The notes beneath the pieces were generated by a model. It had not been told where the DNA came from. It saw only the letters and a program-made list of their open reading frames with translations, and ran no database searches. A stretch of DNA of 22,426 nucleotides. It comes from Acanthamoeba castellanii str. Neff. Taxonomy: Eukaryota > Discosea > Longamoebia > Acanthamoebidae. Of this stretch, positions 20,545 through 22,426 are shown piece after piece. The DNA is taken from the NCBI RefSeq assembly GCF_000313135.1, contig NW_004457244.1:51801-74226 (forward strand), read 5' to 3'. How positions within the stretch are numbered: the first letter of the stretch is position 1; each line of letters opens with the position of its first letter. The translations under genes were made by a program, and so were the position numbers.

Positions 20545-21202
20545 GGGCTGGTTTTCTATCGCCAGGAGCGCTACGAGCTGGCTGAGTACCACTTCCGCAA
20601 GGCCCTGGCCATCAACCACACGAGCTCCATCCTCAAGTGCTACATCGGCATGGTGCTTTACGCCAGCAACCGGCCGCAGGCACCTCTCCTCCTTCCCCTC
20701 CTTCCCCCTCTCTGCGTGCGAGCCGCGTCGGGGGAGGGGGCGCCCTTCTCACGGTCAGTCACAAATGCTGCTCGGGTCCTGCTGCAGGAGGCCTTGGCGG
20801 CTCTGGACGAGGCCATCGTGATGAATCCCACCAACGGGCTGGCCAAGTACAAGCGGGCGTGCGTCCTCTTCGCCCTGGGCCAGTACACCCGCGTGGTGAC
20901 CGAGCTCCAGGCCCTGGCGCTCTCTGCCCCGAAGGAGACCTCCATCCACTGCCTCCTGGGCAAGGCACGCCACCACGCGCCCAGCTACTCGCTGACGCGT
21001 AGAGAACACACACTAACGCCGAGAGCTCTTGGCCACTCAACAGGCCCACAAGCGGCTGGGGGACAGTGAGACGGCGCTGCGGTGCTTCCACACAGCCTTG
21101 GACATGGACACCAAGAACCAGACCTACATCAAGGGTCTCGTAGAGAAAGTGGGCATCCCGGACGACCCCCACCAGGATGACCCGCTTCCTGATCTCACGT
21201 GA
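17686..21202 (+). CDS. CDC27: Anaphase-promoting complex subunit 3 (CDC27), 764 aa, 11 exons
   Basis: CDC27/APC3 is a TPR subunit of the APC/C ubiquitin ligase; it binds the IR tails of CDC20/CDH1 and drives mitotic exit. Exons 17686-18149, 18348-18536, 18682-19036, 19165-19239, 19360-19532, 19626-19821, 19941-20165, 20302-20449, 20546-20679, 20788-20964 and 21044-21202 join in phase. Residues 1-215 form the N-terminal TPRs (FLFAQVCFQLGRLKEAHDVL, LQPYLWSAYEALCALG). Residues about 218-430 are Ser/Pro/Gln-rich linker with several Ser/Thr-Pro sites and PRRSTRLSF. From about 440 the C-terminal TPR superhelix runs through AWVMCQVARAHFEMVNY, CPQAWCALGNCFSLQKEH, AYGHTLCGHEYV and YNAWFGIGLVFYRQERY to LLGKAHKRLGDSETAL. 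The length is close to human (824 aa). Introns 9 and 10 use GC donors that homology strongly supports. The linker exons 3-5 are the least constrained part of the model. Confidence 0.93.
19324..19347 (+). repeat. GTGTGTCGTGTGTCG repeat in CDC27 intron 4
   Basis: Three GTGTGTC units on the plus strand, which is the sense strand of CDC27, end about 12 nt before the acceptor at 19359. It is the same motif and sense orientation as in the minus-strand genes. Confidence 0.85.
20512..20541. repeat. (CA)n dinucleotide repeat in CDC27 intron 8
   Basis: A CA run immediately precedes the CGCAG acceptor of exon 9. Here the sense strand is CA and not TG, an exception to the UG-rich pattern seen in other introns. 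Confidence 0.95.
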
Positions 21203-21394
21203 CGGGTGGTGTACCCAACGATTAAGCGCACGCTACCACACACTCCCTCAGACGCAGGAGAAAATGAAGATTTTGCTTCTCGAATCGCATTTGTTACACC
21301 CCCCGCTTGGGGGGAAGGAAGGTCGACGCACTGACGAAACTTCCTCATTACATAGATAAAGAGGCCTTCGGCCGAGGAGAGAAGTGTAAGAGAT
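21203..21394. other. Convergent 3' region, CDC27 / small membrane protein
   Basis: The 192 nt between stop codons are modest in G+C, with a short C run at 21299-21303. They must hold both 3' UTRs. No reading frame is supported. Confidence 0.6.
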
Positions 21395-21646
21395 TTAGTC
21401 CAGCCCGGCAGCGGCGGCAGCCTGGTCAACGGCGCCTTCGATGAGGTCCTTGGCCGCATCGGGGGCGCTAGCGCTCGCCTTGATGAAGAGAAGAACGATG
21501 GCCACCAGGAAGGCACCCACCATGGCAGCGACGATGAAGGGGAAGATCTTGTTGACGAATTCCACCTCAGTCTTGTTCTGCTTGGCGATGGCGATCTTCC
21601 TCTTCTTCGAGGGAATCTTCTCCTGCTGGCCCTGGCTCTTTCCCAT
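21395..21646 (-). CDS. Small single-pass membrane protein (83 aa), unidentified
   Basis: An intronless ORF from the ATG at 21646 to TAA at 21395-21397. Residues 1-25 are strongly basic and hydrophilic (KIPSKKRKIAIAKQNK). Residues about 34-56 form one hydrophobic helix (FPFIVAAMVGAFLVAIVLLF). The tail is a small acidic/Ala-rich helix. The basic-then-TM layout in a tiny protein recalls SERP1/RAMP4 ER proteins, but the tail beyond the TM is longer and no specific family motif is visible, so I do not assign it. It is convergent with CDC27 and lies downstream of, and on the same strand as, the RasGEF. Codon use matches the neighbouring genes. The ORF is probably real because of its clean start, lack of low-complexity sequence and sensible topology. 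Confidence 0.7.
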   Translation of the reverse strand: MGKSQGQQEKIPSKKRKIAIAKQNKTEVEFVNKIFPFIVAAMVGAFLVAIVLLFIKASASAPDAAKDLIEGAVDQAAAAAGLD

Positions 21647-21727
21647 CTTCAGCTGATGTGTGACTCTAAGTCAGTGTTGGTGCGCGGCTTGTGAGGCGCT
21701 TGTCCCCTTCTGTGTGTTCGCTCCCCG

Positions 21728-21735
21728 TGACGTCA
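21728..21735. promoter_or_regulatory. CRE / bZIP palindrome TGACGTCA
   Basis: A perfect 8-bp cAMP-response-element-type palindrome lies 82-89 nt upstream of the 83-aa protein's ATG. bZIP factors of the CREB/ATF class recognise this sequence in animals and fungi; use here is inferred. Confidence 0.45.
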
Positions 21736-21766
21736 GCGCACCACCTGCACGTTGACGTGCGCTGAC
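21732..21766. repeat. Inverted repeat, 10-bp arms, 15-nt spacer
   Basis: GTCAGCGCAC (21732-21741) and its exact reverse complement GTGCGCTGAC (21757-21766) flank 15 nt. The left arm overlaps the CRE palindrome and the right arm overlaps the second ACGT core, so both may be one composite binding site. Confidence 0.8.
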
Positions 21767-21864
21767 TGCGGTCTTTTTAATGGCATTTCGCGTATTTGTA
21801 CATTTTCTGAATTCTGCACGAGGTATTACACTGCACCGGTTGCACGCCGGCAGCCAGGAGGAGG

Positions 21865-22333
21865 TCAGGAGGCCTTGGAGGGTTCGCAGGCGCGCGAGAG
21901 TTCGGTCAGCTGCTGCGGGGTGAGGACCACGAGGTCCTGCGTCAAAAACTTATGTACAGCCCACGACGGTTCCAGGGTGGTGTACGGGTAGGACCGACAC
22001 GACAACATCGGCCGTGCGGCCTGCACACGCACGGTACAACACACCACACCCAACACGGATGTTAGGACCCGTGACGCGGAAGCCACACACGACACACACA
22101 CTCACGGAGGGGTCGGGGTGCCGGGCGAACCTGTTCGAGTTTGCGCATCTTTTTGAAGTTGACGTGCTGTCGCTTCGGGTCGGCCGAGCCAGAGGGGTCT
22201 ATCCAGGTGGGAAGCTGGTCGAGGGCAACGAGATCGGAGAGGTGCACCCCGATGTAGGGCAGGTGCGGCGGCTCCGTGCCTCCAAACTCGGAGCGATACG
22301 TGGCGTAGTTTTGCTGGCCGCGCGCCATCAGCC
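21865..22333 (-). CDS. RasGEF (CDC25-homology) protein, C-terminal part (partial)
   Basis: RasGEF domains catalyse GDP release from Ras-family GTPases at membranes. Two exons are visible: 22131-22333, entered with two bases of a split codon after a CAG acceptor, and 21865-22020, ending in TGA. They encode the end of the catalytic domain: LMARGQQNYATYR, then PPHLPYIGVHLSDLVALD (the conserved P-x-(I/L)-P-(F/Y)-(I/L)-G-V-x-L-(S/T)-D-L block), then HVNFKKMRKLEQ. The final helices are PSWAVHKFLTQDLVVLTPQQL and LSRACEPS. The usual basic patch after EP is shortened to SKAS. The ATG at 22328 is internal and not the start. Catalytic-hairpin and REM/N-terminal regions lie beyond the right edge. Such proteins are abundant in amoebozoans. 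Confidence 0.85.
22084..22100. repeat. ACACACGAC motif in RasGEF last intron
   Basis: CACACACGACACACACAC on the plus strand reads GTGTGTGTCGTGTGTG on the RasGEF sense strand, within the 110-nt intron 22021-22130. It is the same motif and orientation as in TRRAP and Trm13 introns. Confidence 0.8.
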
Positions 22334-22426
22334 CTGCTCGTCGCCAGCCCTCGCGCGTGAGGAATATACTTTACCCCCCCCCCCCTTCTCGTGCGGCTCT
22401 ATCGAAACGGCTCCCGCCAACACGGA
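22334..22426 (-). other. RasGEF intron, partial (right edge)
   Basis: The stretch upstream, in the sense direction, of the CGAGCAG acceptor has no in-frame continuation. It contains a run of about twelve C on the plus strand (22374-22385) and reads as the 3' part of an intron whose donor lies outside the window. Confidence 0.6.

Larger units (their letters stand above)
21647..21864 (-). promoter_or_regulatory. Promoter of the small membrane protein / RasGEF 3' UTR
   Basis: This 218-nt gap lies between two minus-strand genes. It contains a perfect TGACGTCA palindrome (21728-21735), a second ACGT core (TTGACGTGC, 21752-21760) and an AT-rich patch (21773-21820) that includes TTAAAAAG on the minus strand. 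The AT-rich patch could be a TATA-like core or part of the RasGEF 3' end. Confidence 0.5.

Noticed and set aside
22062..22328. Complete small gene starting at the ATG at 22328
   Set aside because: The ATG is an internal Met of a RasGEF domain two codons after a splice acceptor, and the domain core before it must lie outside the window.

Overview
The window is a eukaryotic nuclear contig: G+C-rich, intron-dense and full of simple-sequence repeats. The genes have many short exons with GT-AG (and a few GC-AG) introns and no bacterial signals. The gene content (Tra1/TRRAP, APC3/CDC27, a probable augmin subunit, a profilin-like protein, Trm13 and a RasGEF) suggests a unikont protist. The high G+C and intron style fit a free-living amoebozoan such as Acanthamoeba, but that assignment is inference. 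I joined exons by reading splice sites and checking phase at every junction.

Layout. 100-10496 (-): N-terminal half of a TRRAP/Tra1 homologue, 31 exons, continuing off the left edge. 10497-10710: shared divergent promoter. 10711-11541 (+): five-exon profilin-like gene. 11774-14390 (-): complete nine-exon Trm13 tRNA 2'-O-methyltransferase. 14391-14460: a 70-nt shared promoter. 14461-16246 (+): six-exon JmjC/cupin_8 oxygenase. 16491-17537 (-): a small coiled-coil protein that I read as a candidate HAUS2/augmin subunit 2. 17538-17685: a divergent promoter with two E2F-type sites. 17686-21202 (+): complete eleven-exon CDC27/APC3. 21395-21646 (-): intronless 83-aa single-pass membrane protein. 21865-22333 (-): the last two exons of a RasGEF that enters from the right edge.

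How the genes relate. Three head-to-head pairs follow one another. Two may be functionally matched: augmin subunit with APC3 (both mitotic, sharing E2F-like sites), and Trm13 with a JmjC protein of the class that includes the tRNA hydroxylase TYW5. TRRAP with profilin has no obvious functional link.

The intergenic gaps are short (about 70-245 nt). Most remaining non-coding sequence is intronic and made of microsatellites, notably a GTCGTGTGT-type repeat that lies mostly on the sense strand near 3' splice sites. I found no mobile element, RNA gene or CRISPR array, and no clearly new multi-gene system. The best leads are the E2F-linked mitotic pair, the UG-rich intron motif, the GC-AG introns with a shared donor, and the divergent profilin.
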